From assembly GCF_002865645.1 (NCBI RefSeq), contig NW_020194609.1, forward strand, positions 1-64,000: a DNA stretch of 64,000 nucleotides, given 5' to 3'. The number at the start of each line of letters is the position of its first letter. Positions within the stretch are counted from its first letter, which is position 1. The position numbers and the translations under genes are program-made. Source of the stretch: Hyaloscypha bicolor E (taxonomy: Eukaryota > Ascomycota > Leotiomycetes > Helotiales > Hyaloscyphaceae). Below the pieces are notes generated by a model. That model was given only the letters and a program-made list of their open reading frames with translations. It ran no database searches and was not told the origin of the DNA. Below are positions 23,641 to 35,043 of the stretch, one piece after another.

Positions 23641-25794
23641 TTAAATAAGATGTATATCCATCAGCTTCACCTCTCCTGACTTCAAGTGGTCTGTCCAGTC
23701 TACGCCCATGATGCCATATACAACACAAGCTCCCACTACTTGATACGCCTGGCCTTTCTTCCGAACGAGCATTGGATATTGGCATCCGGGCAAGATGCAA
23801 ACTTCATCACCTTCCTGAATTCCATTTGGCCCATAACCAACATGACCTGACCGGGTAACAAAAACGGCTTTTTGTTCTAAAACTTCCAACATCGTCCCGG
23901 CGAAAAGTGTCCCCGTGAAGTGGTCATCATGACCTTCAGGGTTCTTCCAGGATAGCTCTTCATACTCGGAGGCTTGACTACCCCAAAACCCCATTAGAAG
24001 TTCTTGCTGTGATACCACCAAAAGATTTGAAGGCCCGCCTATCCTGTCACACTGAGAGTGAAGATGATCCACGGTACCCATAGTTGCTAGAAACCATGCA
24101 ACACCGGGACTATCTGGCCTTAGGTCAAGCATATCCCTTACTATGCTCGTTTTAAGTGAAGGGTAGCGACTATCAACATTCTTGCAGAAGGCTTCGAACC
24201 GAGGATGCTGGTAATTCTTTGCTTTTGCTATAGAAGCAACCCAAAGCACGAAGCCTGCCGCATTTCTGTAGAAGTCCCTGCGAGTCATCTCTTGAAAGGA
24301 GATTTATTTTATATGCGTACTCGCAATATGTTACGAGGTATAGTCGGCAAAGAGTCGAAAGAAAGCTTGAGCAAGTGGGATTCCACTGGGATGCACCCCG
24401 TCGCAGTGGCGAACTACGAAGTCCCACAAGGAGATAAGGTCGTAAGAGTCGCTTGATGAGTTATTGTTGTGCAGGTAATGTGATCCAGTGAGCACCTTCT
24501 GCACAAAATCAAAGCCCTGGCGCCAACCGCTCTTTGTAACGGCAGGCATATGAACCCGCACGAATGAGTTCACAGTGTCGAGGAAAGCCCCCTGAGTCGA
24601 TAAGATCATGGGATCCAAGGTGCTACTGATTGTAGTGGAGGCGGCTGAATCCGCACTTCTCGTGCAGTGACTATAGTCCCTGAAACTACCCTCCAATTCT
24701 TTATATGAGTAGTCGACAGCCCAAGAAGGTAGGCCAGGGATTCTGTCTGTCTTTCGCAAATTCAACCCAATACCATTTGAACCATCGAGCAGCAGTTGTT
24801 TCTTTTCGTCGATGACATGACGCAGAAATTCGACATAGACCTGCGCAGTTGGCTTTGCATAGTCGGGAGTTAACTCCCCCGTTGAGCCGGACATGCCCAG
24901 AACGCCATAAAGCTTATCTCGCGGATCAGTTGAGTTGCATCCACGACAGCGTTTGAGCAGCCTCGGCAGATCTGTTTCGTGAAGACCAGCTACTGACAAT
25001 GCTGGAGGCCGTGGAAGTTCAAATGGCGGAAACCTGAGACCACCAATTTCGCCTATACGATCTGTAACGATCTTTAAAATATCCCATAGGCTTTTGAAGT
25101 AGATGATCTTTTGGAATGAAACTTGCTGTTTACCGCAGACTATAGTAGCGTTCGATGACAAAACCAGCTCTTGTACTGTCCACACTCGCCGCCAGTACGG
25201 CCTGCTCAGAAACGATTGAAGAGGATCGAATATAGATCCGGTTAATGCCTGGGTGAGTGGCATTTTGATACTTTCCTCTGTGACGAGCTGAGAAACATAT
25301 TCGACTGGATCTTCGACTTCAGCCAGTGGCTTATCCATTTCGACCGTCCAGTTCTGGATTATCTCAATAGCAGCATCTGTATCCGCATTTCCTTCCCCTA
25401 GCCAGGCGTAGACGAGCTGGGCACTCGAATATATGGCTCCCATCATGCCCACCTGGCTACTACGTTCATCGATGTTACTTTGGTCGATGCATATAGCATC
25501 AACCCAGACAATGATCGTTTCAGCCTTTCCTCGCATTTGGCGGAGTGCCGCGTGGAGACTAGTTGTAACCAATAACTCTTCGTTATCCAGAGATATCAGC
25601 TCCGTGACCATTGGATCTCCCCACATGTAGCTAAGGGCGTTGAAACAAGGTTTGTCATTCAACGAAACAGTCAGGAGGCGGCACTCGATGTCTTTGATAG
25701 GATCAGAGGCAGGTTCAATTTGGAGTAGCCGAATCTCGCGTCGGCTGTATCGAAGTGGTTTGTAGGTTGATGATATTGCGCAGAAGAACGGCAT
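23641..25794 (-). CDS. HET-domain protein (heterokaryon-incompatibility type), 698 aa
   Basis: Two exons: 25,794-24,335 and 24,277-23,641. The 57-bp intron (donor GTAACA, acceptor CGCAG) begins inside what would otherwise be a stop codon, and the join restores the frame to 699 codons. The HET domain is at about residues 20-215: FNALSYMWGDP (51-61), IIVWVDAICIDQ (94-105), SSQVGMMGAIYSSAQLVYAWLG (112-133) and RPYWRRVWTVQELVL (198-212), all canonical. The C-terminal half has the usual GDEVCILPGC..P.LVR..G..Y.VVGACVVYGIM ending. HET proteins mediate non-self recognition and can trigger programmed cell death after fusion of unlike hyphae; the partner is unknown. The gene appears intact. Confidence 0.92.
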
Positions 25795-26815
25795 TGTTGC
25801 TATTTTCTGCTTTTACCGTCGGGCGGCCTGTGGTTAAATTGGATACTGAAGAATTTGAGATCTGTGATATCCGTCGTTGAGTCCAGCCTGGTGTGGCATC
25901 AGTCTATTATCGCGCGGAGCACAGTGGGCGTAGGTTTTTGGGGAAGACAGAAGTCTAGTGTCGTCGGTACAAATCCCTGTAGAAAACTTCAGCACCAGTA
26001 CATCTTTGTGCTTAAAAGGGTAATGATGCGGTAGCGTCGAAGGCGAAGATCATGAAGATGGCAAGGGGGTTCATCGGAGGCCGATGATTTGACACGGCTG
26101 AAGTGATTGCAGCCTAATCCCTGCCGGAATATCCTTTTTCCGACTATGGCTCGAGTAAGTAGACTCTATTATTTAACAAGGACGATAGAAGGTGCGAAAT
26201 AAAGTGCGACAATCTTATCTTGTAAATTTTAGAATCTTGAAATTTATTATCATATAAATAAAAGTTATTACATGCTACCTTTGTTATTTATTGCAGCCTC
26301 GAGCAGACCTAATTGGAAAAGAAGTCTATCAACTGCCACTAAACACTATGGGAGGCTCAGGCTACTTCCTGCGGCCACTCCATACAGCACTTAGCTGAGG
26401 GCCGACTCTTCAAAAGTGAAATCTATAACAGCCTCGAAATCGATGACTATCAAATTGTTAGTCAACGCAGCAGTATCCTTTAGTGGGTGTCTCCCTACCT
26501 CGATGACCATCAACGCCGTCTTTTCTGTATCGGAAAACCTTCAGAGTTTTTGATATGAGATCACAGTGATCCCTGACCAGGAAGCAACGAGGTCTGAGCT
26601 CTAAGCAGGTAAGACTTAAGCAACTTGAGGCGATCTCGTAGAACTCACTCGTTTTAAATCAAAATACCTGGGCCTGATGCATTCCTCCTGATACTATGCT
26701 TACGAGCCATGCCATTTTGGCGATCTCCACCATCTCCGTCATAATTGGAGTCTACGGATTCCTGGAGCTGTACTGAGTTAGCCAAATTCCACATATATGG
26801 ATGTTGAAGCAGAAC
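25795..26815. other. Intergenic region, about 1 kb
   Basis: Promoter region of the HET gene and 3' region of the next minus-strand gene. A splice-donor-like GTAAGT overlaps the stop at 26,816, so a short last exon of that gene could lie near 26,735-26,770. No separate gene seen. Confidence 0.4.
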
Positions 26816-29071
26816 TTACTTTGGGAAACTTTGAATTGTGTTCACGACAGCGGTAGTCGACGCGTCGTCAACACTCGTCGACGAACTTTTAGTCTTATTC
26901 GTCCAGCTTCTGGCAAGCCAACTGATGGTCCCCGGGCTCGCCGCTTTTTTAGATGAAGTTGAGGAAGAGCCGAACTTATTGAGGGACTTTGATGTAAGAC
27001 TTGGTCTCTGAGATGAACCTCCAGGTGGAACAATATCGTCGCTGGGAATGATGTCCGGATACATAGGTGGTTTTGGATTCAAGAACTCGTCGACGCTAGT
27101 TCGTGAATCGTAATCTTTGGATTTTTGCGGCCTGCTTTGGTTTTTGTAAGGGGAAGGTGTGGACGTGGCCGACAATGGACGATTAATGAGGACGTTCGGA
27201 GCACTCTGTTGGCGTTGCGGTCCGTCGGGCTTCATACTCCTCGTCAAATCTTGAAAGCTAAGCCCGCTGCCAAGTTCCTGCCGCTCTCGACGCGCCGACA
27301 GAGCGGCACGCGCCGACCGACTATTAGTCATAGCCAAGCTTTTTATGCTCTCACTAGGTGTCCAATCTACTGTCGGAGGGGAGTCAGGTCCTGCAAAGAT
27401 AGCATCCCAGTTGTGACTATCGTCAATTCCTGAGGTAGTCTTTGCTTCTGGAGGAGGTTGAGACACAGCCCCGACTTCCTGCCGCTAGACGAGGCAATCG
27501 ACTGTTAGTCTCAGTGAAGCTTTTTATCCTGTCTCCTGGTGTCAAATCTGCTGTCGGAGGGGGGTCGACATCGTCGAGTCCTGCGAATATAGCATCCCAG
27601 CCGTGATCATCGTTGACTTTGGATTCATCCATTACCTGACGTTGTGAAAAGCTTTTCACGGTCTCCTCAGGTGTGGTTGCTCTCACAAGGGAGTCAGCAA
27701 AAGGATCCCAATCGTCATTGTAATTTTCAGAGGCGGTCTTTGTCTTTTGAGGAGGTTGGGACTTGAGCCTGTTGTCGACTTTCCGCGGCTGTCGACGCGG
27801 AGATCGATTGGCAGTGTCAGCAAAGCTTTTCACGGTCTCCTCTGGTGTTGACTTTGCTATCGCAGGGGAATCGGAAAAAGGATTGTGGTTTTCGGAGACA
27901 GTCTTTGCCTCTGGGGTAGGTTGAGACGCATTGACAGAATTTAAACGTGTGAGCCTCTCGTCCTTTGGCCTGGAAGGGTTTCGCTCTTCAAATTCGGCCA
28001 AAGTAGCTGTATATGCGTCCTCGTCGTCTTTATTGCCGTCTTGGCGACATACACGTATGAGAAGGTCGAGAGCTTTCTCTACTCCGCGTGAGCCCTTGCT
28101 GCCTAGCTTCCAGTAGCCTTTCAAGGCACGTCTACCATATAACATGGCTTCCGAATACGCTTCGTTCGCAAAGAGCACCTCCGCCAGGGAAAATGTATAG
28201 TACAGGACCTCATCAATGTCTTCTGGATTGGGTGGATTTGTAACTCTTTCCATGAGGAGAGACTGAGCTGCTTCCAATTTCCTTTGGCGAGAAAATGCAA
28301 AGGTTAGAAGTGGGGTGACTTCTGAGTTGATACTCAACCAGCGCTTCGCAGGAAGGGAAGGTCTAATAGCTTGTAGCCTGTTGAGACAACTCAAAAAATG
28401 GCGCTCGGCAGCTGGGAAATCGTTTTGTTCGAGCCTCTGCTTGCCGCGTTTCAACAGAGCAAGCATGGTTACTTCCTCTAGTTCAGTATCCGAGTCGACT
28501 GGGTCGTCTTCAGCTTCAAAGCCTTCCTGAACGGAGGAAAGAGGTGCACCAATAGAAGGCCGTTGAGAAGTATGGGATTGCGAGCCCTGCGGGTCCTCGA
28601 ATTCGAATACCGTGCTTGAAGTTGCCCATCTTGACAACATTTCGCCAGGCTGTGATGGGAAAACGTCTCCAAACTCTGAACCATACTGCCTAGAATTGTG
28701 CTCTGCTGTGCCATTGCCTACCTGCAGATTTTCAGAGTCAGCATTTTCACCTGGTTGAGATGGGAAGTACTGTTTGAGAGACATTTCTCAGTCACTAGTA
28801 CCCTTGTAATGCAGTTCCACCTTCGACACAGAAGATTGGTGAACCTACGATTGTGGACGCAGATGAGACAACGCCCGCTGATGAACGAATGGAATTTTCC
28901 AGATTACTCAAAACGCGGATATCGTCTTTTGTTTTGGTGGGTTGAACAGATTTCTGGAGATCTTCAATGCTGGAATGGATGTCACTGGCCATCCGCCGAA
29001 TAGTGTTGTTCAGGTCATCTAGATTGGGGGAGATTCTATCTGCTGATTCTTGCAGAGTGACTTGATTCCAG
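26816..29071 (-). CDS. NLR-like TPR protein with internal repeats; frameshifted or mis-spliced
   Basis: Same style as the large gene at 13,902-18,714. Around 28,800-29,060 the frame gives LNNTIRRMASDI, DIRVLSNLENSIRSSAG and VVSSASTIVGS, the segment that follows the fungal N-terminal domain in these proteins. It is preceded by a clean 53-bp intron (29,124-29,072, donor GTAAGT, acceptor CAG); exons further upstream are unresolved. Next come EFGDVFPSQPGEMLSRW and TPR-like helices (LLKRGKQRLEQNDFPAAERHFLSCL; YSEAMLYGRRALKGYWKL). The C-terminal half is four degenerate repeats of about 50-60 residues around the pattern WDPFADS/WDAIFAG, then TPEETVKSF and TN.R.PR. A one-base shift near 27,484-27,487 separates repeat 3 from repeat 4: both sides align with the repeat but in different frames. 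It is either a pseudogene or a base error. Confidence 0.65.
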
Positions 29072-29255
29072 CTGATCCAGGGTCAATATGGTCTTAGAGC
29101 TAGAAGCTTGCTTATCAGACTTACAGGGCTACTGTCTGAAGGGAGAGCTGCAAAGTCTCTCGATATGGTCAGGTTTGTTGTTAATAGATACTGATTTCTT
29201 CCACGGCGCTTTTTAACCGCAAGTGCTTTCGAAAGGACGAACAGTCTTAGTAGCC

Positions 29256-29331
29256 TTTACTGAGGCCATTAGCGGGCTAGTCGACAAAACCGAGAAGCGA
29301 AAAGTGATTTTCTGATTTTTTTGATTTTCGC
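29256..29331 (-). promoter_or_regulatory. Upstream block A, shared with 38,654-38,736
   Basis: Immediately upstream of the minus-strand TPR gene lies a 76-bp block. It contains GATTTTC direct repeats, then CACTTTTCGCTTCTCGG, then GGCCTCAGTAAA. The same block, in the same orientation relative to transcription, precedes the kinase-HET gene on the other side of the AT block. Its junction with AT-rich DNA is at about 29,345. It may be a shared core promoter/5' UTR or the border of a duplication. Confidence 0.6.
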
Positions 29332-29344
29332 GCCCGCACCCCCC

Positions 29345-30365
29345 TATACCTTACTTAAAAAAAAAGTATAGTATATATGCCTTATTCTCGACTACTCCTA
29401 GCCCCCCCTTAGCTTGCATAGTCCGTAAGGCAAATCCCATGAATTACGAGGCATATCTCTATCTCCCTTACTCTCTATATCCTCTATACTACCTATATTA
29501 CTCGAATTATCTATATCTCCTTTATTTCCTTCTCTTCTAGTATCCTTACCTTCCTCTGCTATAACCTCCTTCCCTATTGCCTTCTAATCTTATATCTGTC
29601 TTTATACTTGCTTTTTATATCTTATAGGCAGTCGAGGCTTTAGTATAAAGGGTTTTATAGATATAGAATAAGGCTTTCCAGACTTAGTAGAATTAGTATT
29701 AAGTTAATAGAAAGTATAGACTTTACTATTATTATTATATCTATAATTTATATAAGCGCTATTAAATTCGCCTTCTATAATTATATAATATTTAAAAGAG
29801 CCCTTTGGTCTCTTCTTATTATTATAAGTAATATAAGCTTAAGAGAATTTAGTTCTATAAATATATACTAAACTTGCCTCTAGATTTGCCTTATCTTTCT
29901 CTAATTTCTTTAGCTTCCTACCCTAGTATAGCTTTATTTCTCTAACTTTAGTCTTATTATTAATTTACTTTACTATTTTAGTAGTATTATTAGATAGTAT
30001 AAGGAAATTAAAGTATTATTATAAAGAAGAAAGAAAAGATTATATATAAGAATGAAATTAAGTAATAAAAGAATTTATTAGTTAAATATATTAATAGAAA
30101 AGAATATTATAGACTAAGTCTGAATTATTAGAGAATATATTATAAATATTATTTTTCCGCTTATTTATAGCTTTATTACTTTTTCTACTACTTTTGCCTT
30201 TATTAGAGCTATTATTTAAAGCTATATTTAATATATCTTTAATAAAAAAGAGCTTTAATAATAGTATTATATATTAGAATTAAAGTTATTTTCGGAAAAA
30301 GATTAGAATTAAAGTTAAAGCTAAAGTTAAAGCTAATATAGCTATATCTTTATTATTTATCTTTA
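29345..30365 (-). other. AT-rich block with decayed minus-strand coding fossil
   Basis: The minus strand from about 30,000 to 29,395 gives a coherent composition with scattered stops: KVYTFY.LNTNSTKSGKP, SISIKPFILKPRLPIRYKKQ, KEVIAEEGKDTREEGNKGD, then RDMPRNSWDLPYGLCKLRGG. I do not recognise the protein. RIP is milder at 29,395-29,600 than further in. Confidence 0.35.
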
Positions 30366-30408
30366 GAATTGTTGGTATAGCTGTTCCTCTGGGAGTCACG
30401 TGCGTAGT

Positions 30409-30482
30409 CACGGGACACGGGACACGGGACATGGGCAATGGGACATGGGCAATGGGACATGGGATACGGGACATGGTCATGT
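30409..30482. repeat. 7-bp tandem repeat (GGGACAY-like) in a GC-rich islet
   Basis: About ten units of GGGACAC/GGGACAT/GGGCAAT in perfect 7-bp phase. It is bordered by a CACGTG box (about 30,396) on the left and CATGTGACC on the right. It lies in a 290-bp GC-rich islet (30,366-30,660) within RIP-degraded DNA. Confidence 0.85.
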
Positions 30483-30543
30483 GACCTCGCGTCCCATTGG
30501 TGACTCGACCAGTAGACTAGACCCCTTTAGGCTTAGCAGATTT

Positions 30544-30580
30544 AGGGATCGCATATTAATACCACGATACTGCGATCCCT
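30544..30580. repeat. 10-bp inverted repeat, 17-nt spacer
   Basis: AGGGATCGCA (30,544-30,553) and its exact complement TGCGATCCCT (30,571-30,580), 60 bp after the 7-bp tandem array in the same islet. May be the end of a small element. Confidence 0.7.
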
Positions 30581-31389
30581 ACTTCTGAACAACAACTTCA
30601 CTAACCTTACGCAAATAGCACTTCCACGCCTACGTAACGGTGCCATGCATTACTGGTGAACCGACAAGAATATAAAAATATATATTTAATATAATTATTT
30701 AAACCCGAATAAATTTATAATAAATAAAACCTAAAAATAGAAATATTAGTATTTAATAGCCCTAAATTAAGTATATTTAAATATAAAAAAAATTATAATT
30801 TTAAGTATTATAGTTATAAAAATAAAAATAAAAATAATCTTTCTTTTACTAATTTATAAAAGCTGAGATATACTAATAATAATTAAACTATATTTAATTT
30901 ATATAATTAGCTAATTTACTTTACTAATTATAAATAATTCGAGGTAATTTAAATCTTCTTAAATCTTTATATATAGTTTATTATATAAACTTCTATATAT
31001 TTATATTTAGTAATACTATAATTATAATTTTTAGATAAAAAGAATTTCTTTATTCTAGTATATATAATTATATTTATTTCTTATTTTTTAAATATATAGT
31101 TATTAAATTAGAAAGACTTAAGAATTCTAAATAATACTTTCTCCTAAAAAATATATATTTTTAATAAATAGTAAAAGTAAATATAGAATTATATAATAAT
31201 ATAACTATTCTATATTAGTAACTTTATTTTCTATAAAACTATAATTCTATTTTATTTTTATTCTAAAACTTCTATTTTTCTTTTATATTTTTTCGATTTT
31301 ACTATTAATACTAAAAGCTTTTATTCTTTACTAATACCTTCTCTATTAATATCTTTATTAATACCTTTATTAATACCTCTATTAATACT

Positions 31390-31660
31390 AAGAGCTAGTA
31401 TCTAATTACCTTATAACTTTTCTTTCTTTCTTTTTATTCTTCTTTATTTCTTCTCTGAATTCCTTTTCCGAACTCCTTCTTCTTTAATACTTCTTTTATT
31501 AATACTAAAAGCTAGTATCTAATTATCTTAAAACCTTTCTCTTTTTCTTTAAATCTTTCTAAATTCCTTTTTTAAATCCCTCTTTTAAACCTCTTCTCCT
31601 TTAATACTTCTACTAATAATATTAAAAGCTAGTATTTAATTACTACTTCCGAATTACTTT
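31390..31660 (-). repeat. Fossil tandem repeat, 117-bp period
   Basis: The sequence (A/G)AGCTAGTAT(C/T)TAATTA recurs at 31,391, 31,507 and 31,624, i.e. spacings of exactly 117 bp (39 codons). The intervening text is also alignable. Reverse-strand frames give ILAFSINKRS-type repeats with stops. Confidence 0.75.
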
Positions 31661-31737
31661 TATCTAGAACTTCTATACTATAAGTCTTTAACTTACTTAT
31701 TTCTTAGAAAGCTAAATTTTAGATCTTTTTTTTTTTT

Positions 31738-32095
31738 TCTAATATCTTTTCTCTTCTTTTCTAATACCTCTTATATCTTTAGGCCCTTTAGAAATATCCT
31801 TTCTTAAACTTCTAAAAAAGAGGCTAATTTCTATTTAGATTTCTCCGAACTTTAATACCTTCTCTTCTTTTCTAATATCTCTTATACCTTTGGGCCTTTT
31901 AGAAGTATTCTCTTTCGAACTTCTAAAAAAGAAGCTAATTTCTATTTAGATTCTTTCAAACTTTAATATCTTCTTCCCTTTTCTAATACCTCTTATATCT
32001 TTAAACTCTTTAGAAGTATTTTCTCTCGAACTTCTAAAAAAGAGGCTAATTTCTATTTAGATTCCTCTAAACTTTAATACCTCTTTTTCTTCTTT
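31738..32095 (-). repeat. Fossil tandem repeat, 111-bp period, three copies
   Basis: CTTCTAAAAAAGAGGCTAAT is repeated three times at exact 111-bp spacing (37 codons). Flanking text such as TTTCTAATACCTCTTATATC is equally periodic. On the minus strand this reads as IEISLFFRSSRENTSK..KDIRGIRK-type protein repeats with RIP stops. Confidence 0.8.
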
Positions 32096-34917
32096 AATAT
32101 TTATAAAAGTCTTTAAGCTATTACTAAATACCCCTATTTTTTATCTTAGAATATATACTAACTTATTTTTATAGAAAATAGTCCTTTTCTCTCTAATCTC
32201 GATTTCTTTAATATATATTTCTTGTTTTTAGGCTATTTAGATATCTCTCTATTTACTTTTATAAAATATATACTAATTTATTTTTTAGTTTCTCTTGCCT
32301 TACTTTTTCTTTAATATTACTATATATATATCTAGTTAGTACTAGTTCTTATAACCTATAATTAGGCTTTCTATTTATTAAATATTCGAGTATTTTATTT
32401 TACTTTTATTTTATATATTTTATTTTATATATTTTATTTTTCTTTTATTATAGATTAGAACTTAAATAATATTTACCTTAAATACTTATATTTTCAGGTA
32501 TATAAAACTTCTATAAATCTTTTAGGATTATAAACTAGTCTATTTTGGTTCGAGAAAGCTTTCTCGAAAGTATTCTAAAAGTTATAGTATTTATTATAAC
32601 TTTTTCTAAAAATTAATATAGTATAAATATTTCTGGTTTATTTTCTCTTTATAAAATAAACTACTATTCTAAGTTTATATAAAAGTTCTAATTATTTCTC
32701 GAATTAAAATATAAGTACTTCTTATTCTTATTAAATTAGGTATAAAGAATAATAGGCGCTTTTGGGCTAGACTATAATACTAGTTAAATACTAAGACTTT
32801 CTATATTTATTTTATAAACTTATAGTTCGAATTATATTATATTTAATAAGGCTTCTATATCTAATTACTTTATATTATAATAAAACGTTTTGGTATTATA
32901 ATTAAAAGAGTTCTATTTTATAATCTTATCTATTACTTATAGATTTTCTAGCTAATAAGTTTTAACTAATAGCTAAAAAACTTATTAGCTACTTTATCTA
33001 AAGCCTCTAGAAATAGGAAGTTATCCTAATAAAAACTTAGTATTAAAAATGAGTTTAACTAATTAATTTAAATAAGGAGTTTATAATAGGAGTTTTTATA
33101 TCTAGATAATTTTATATAATAAACTTAAGTTCCTATTTCTGGTTATATAAGTAAGCTATATAAGAAACTCTTTCTGGCCTATTAAAATAGTTTCTATTTC
33201 TGGTTATACGAGTTATAATATATAATAAACTCAAAATTTTCTGGCTTATTAAAGCTTGAGTTATTTTTAGAAGAATTAGTAAGCTTTTCTAGATAAACTT
33301 ATTAAAGCCTTAGTTTTTAAAGATATTAGTTTAGCCTTCTTACTTTTCTCTTAGATAATAGTTCGGCTTTTAAGAATTATATATAAATATTAACGAAACA
33401 AATATAGAGATATACTATATATATTTTCTAGATAAATTAAAATGAAATTTATAAAATTCCTATAATATTTGTATTAAATCTATAATACTAGCTAGTAAAG
33501 ACTTTAATAACCTTAATAAAACTTGAATTACGAGCCCGGCCTTTAGATTTCCTATTTAACTTAAAGATTAAATAGTTTATAATAGGTTACTTATTATAAA
33601 ATATATTATATTCTTTTTCTAAAGAATACCGGATACTAGTAATAGTTCGGAAGCCCTAAAGCCCTTAAGACACTTTATAAGTTTCGGGCTTTAAAGCTTT
33701 TCTATAGCTAGCTAATTATATAAAGTTATATAATTATACGGGTCCGGTATTAATATAAAGTAATTAGTAACTTTATATATAGATATAATATGGTTTTTAG
33801 TATAGCTAGTCTAATATATTATATATTTATATATAAATACTTGTAATTTTATTATTATAATATAATATATTCTTAATATATCCTTAATATAAAAATCTCT
33901 TTATAACCCTAGATTTTTAAGAGCCTCCTTTATACTAAAAACAAAATATATAATATAATTTGGATATTAAACTCAAAAAATAAAGAATTATAAAGGCCTT
34001 AATAATTATAAAACTTTATAAACTTGAGTGAATTTAAATATTATAAAAGTATTAAATTTAATAGCCTGACTTTTAAATTATATAAGAACTAATTAAAGAA
34101 TATTACTTTAAAGTATTAATTATAAATTTCAAGTATATATATATTTATAAGAAAATAAGACCTAAAATAGTACTAAGCTAATTAAAAGATATAAGAAAAA
34201 GTATATTAGATATTAGGCCTATTTTTTCTTAATTACCTTAACCTTAGTAGATATTTATATATAATTTATTAGACCTTATATAATGGATTTGCTTAAGAGA
34301 AATAAGATTAATTAGTCTGGAAAGTTTAATAATAATAGTTAGACTTCTATCTAGTATAATAGATAAAGTACTAGTAATAGCCCGGATACCTTAAGTTTTA
34401 CTTATAAAACTAAAAATATTATACTTATTAATTCTTTATATTTAATAAGGAAAAGAGGTAATATATTTATATCTTTAATATATCTGTTATTATAGAATAA
34501 TACTAATATAGTCTATAAGATTAATTATAGTTCTTTTTACTAGAAAAGAGAATAGTAAAATTAAAGGAGAATCTAATAGCTTATTACTATTATTATTATT
34601 ATTAGAATTAGCCTTAGTAGTACTTTCTATAATACTTTTTATATTATTTTGCGGCTTCTAGAAGTTGGTAAATAAAGAAAAATCCTGATATATATAAGTT
34701 AATTAAATCTAAAAACAAAAAAGGATTTATAAAAGAAATAAAAAGTAGAAGCCAGAATTAAAGAAAAAGATTATATATATATCTTTACTTACCTACTAGT
34801 TTATTAGATTCTTTCTTACTCTTAAAGTTTTATACTTATACTAGCAGGTAATACTTTTCTAAACTCTCTGAGCCTCTTTAGTCTATTATTTAATTTTCTC
34901 AAGTTACTATATCTTCT

Positions 34918-35043
34918 AAGTATTTTCTAGCTCTTTATAAGTAATTTTAAGATAGAGATCTTTATATAAAGTCTTCTTTTAAGTATTTTCTAGCTTTTTA
35001 TAAGTAATTTTAAAACAGATATCTTTATATAAAGTCTTATTCT
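34918..35043. repeat. 63-bp tandem duplication
   Basis: AAGTATTTTCTAGCTCTTTA (34,918) repeats at 34,981 with few differences over the whole 63-bp unit (21 codons). Coding strand unknown. Confidence 0.75.

Noticed and set aside
30286..30588. Open frames over the 7-bp tandem repeat on both strands
   Set aside because: They exist only because a 7-bp repeat lacks stops in several frames; low-complexity translation, not genes.
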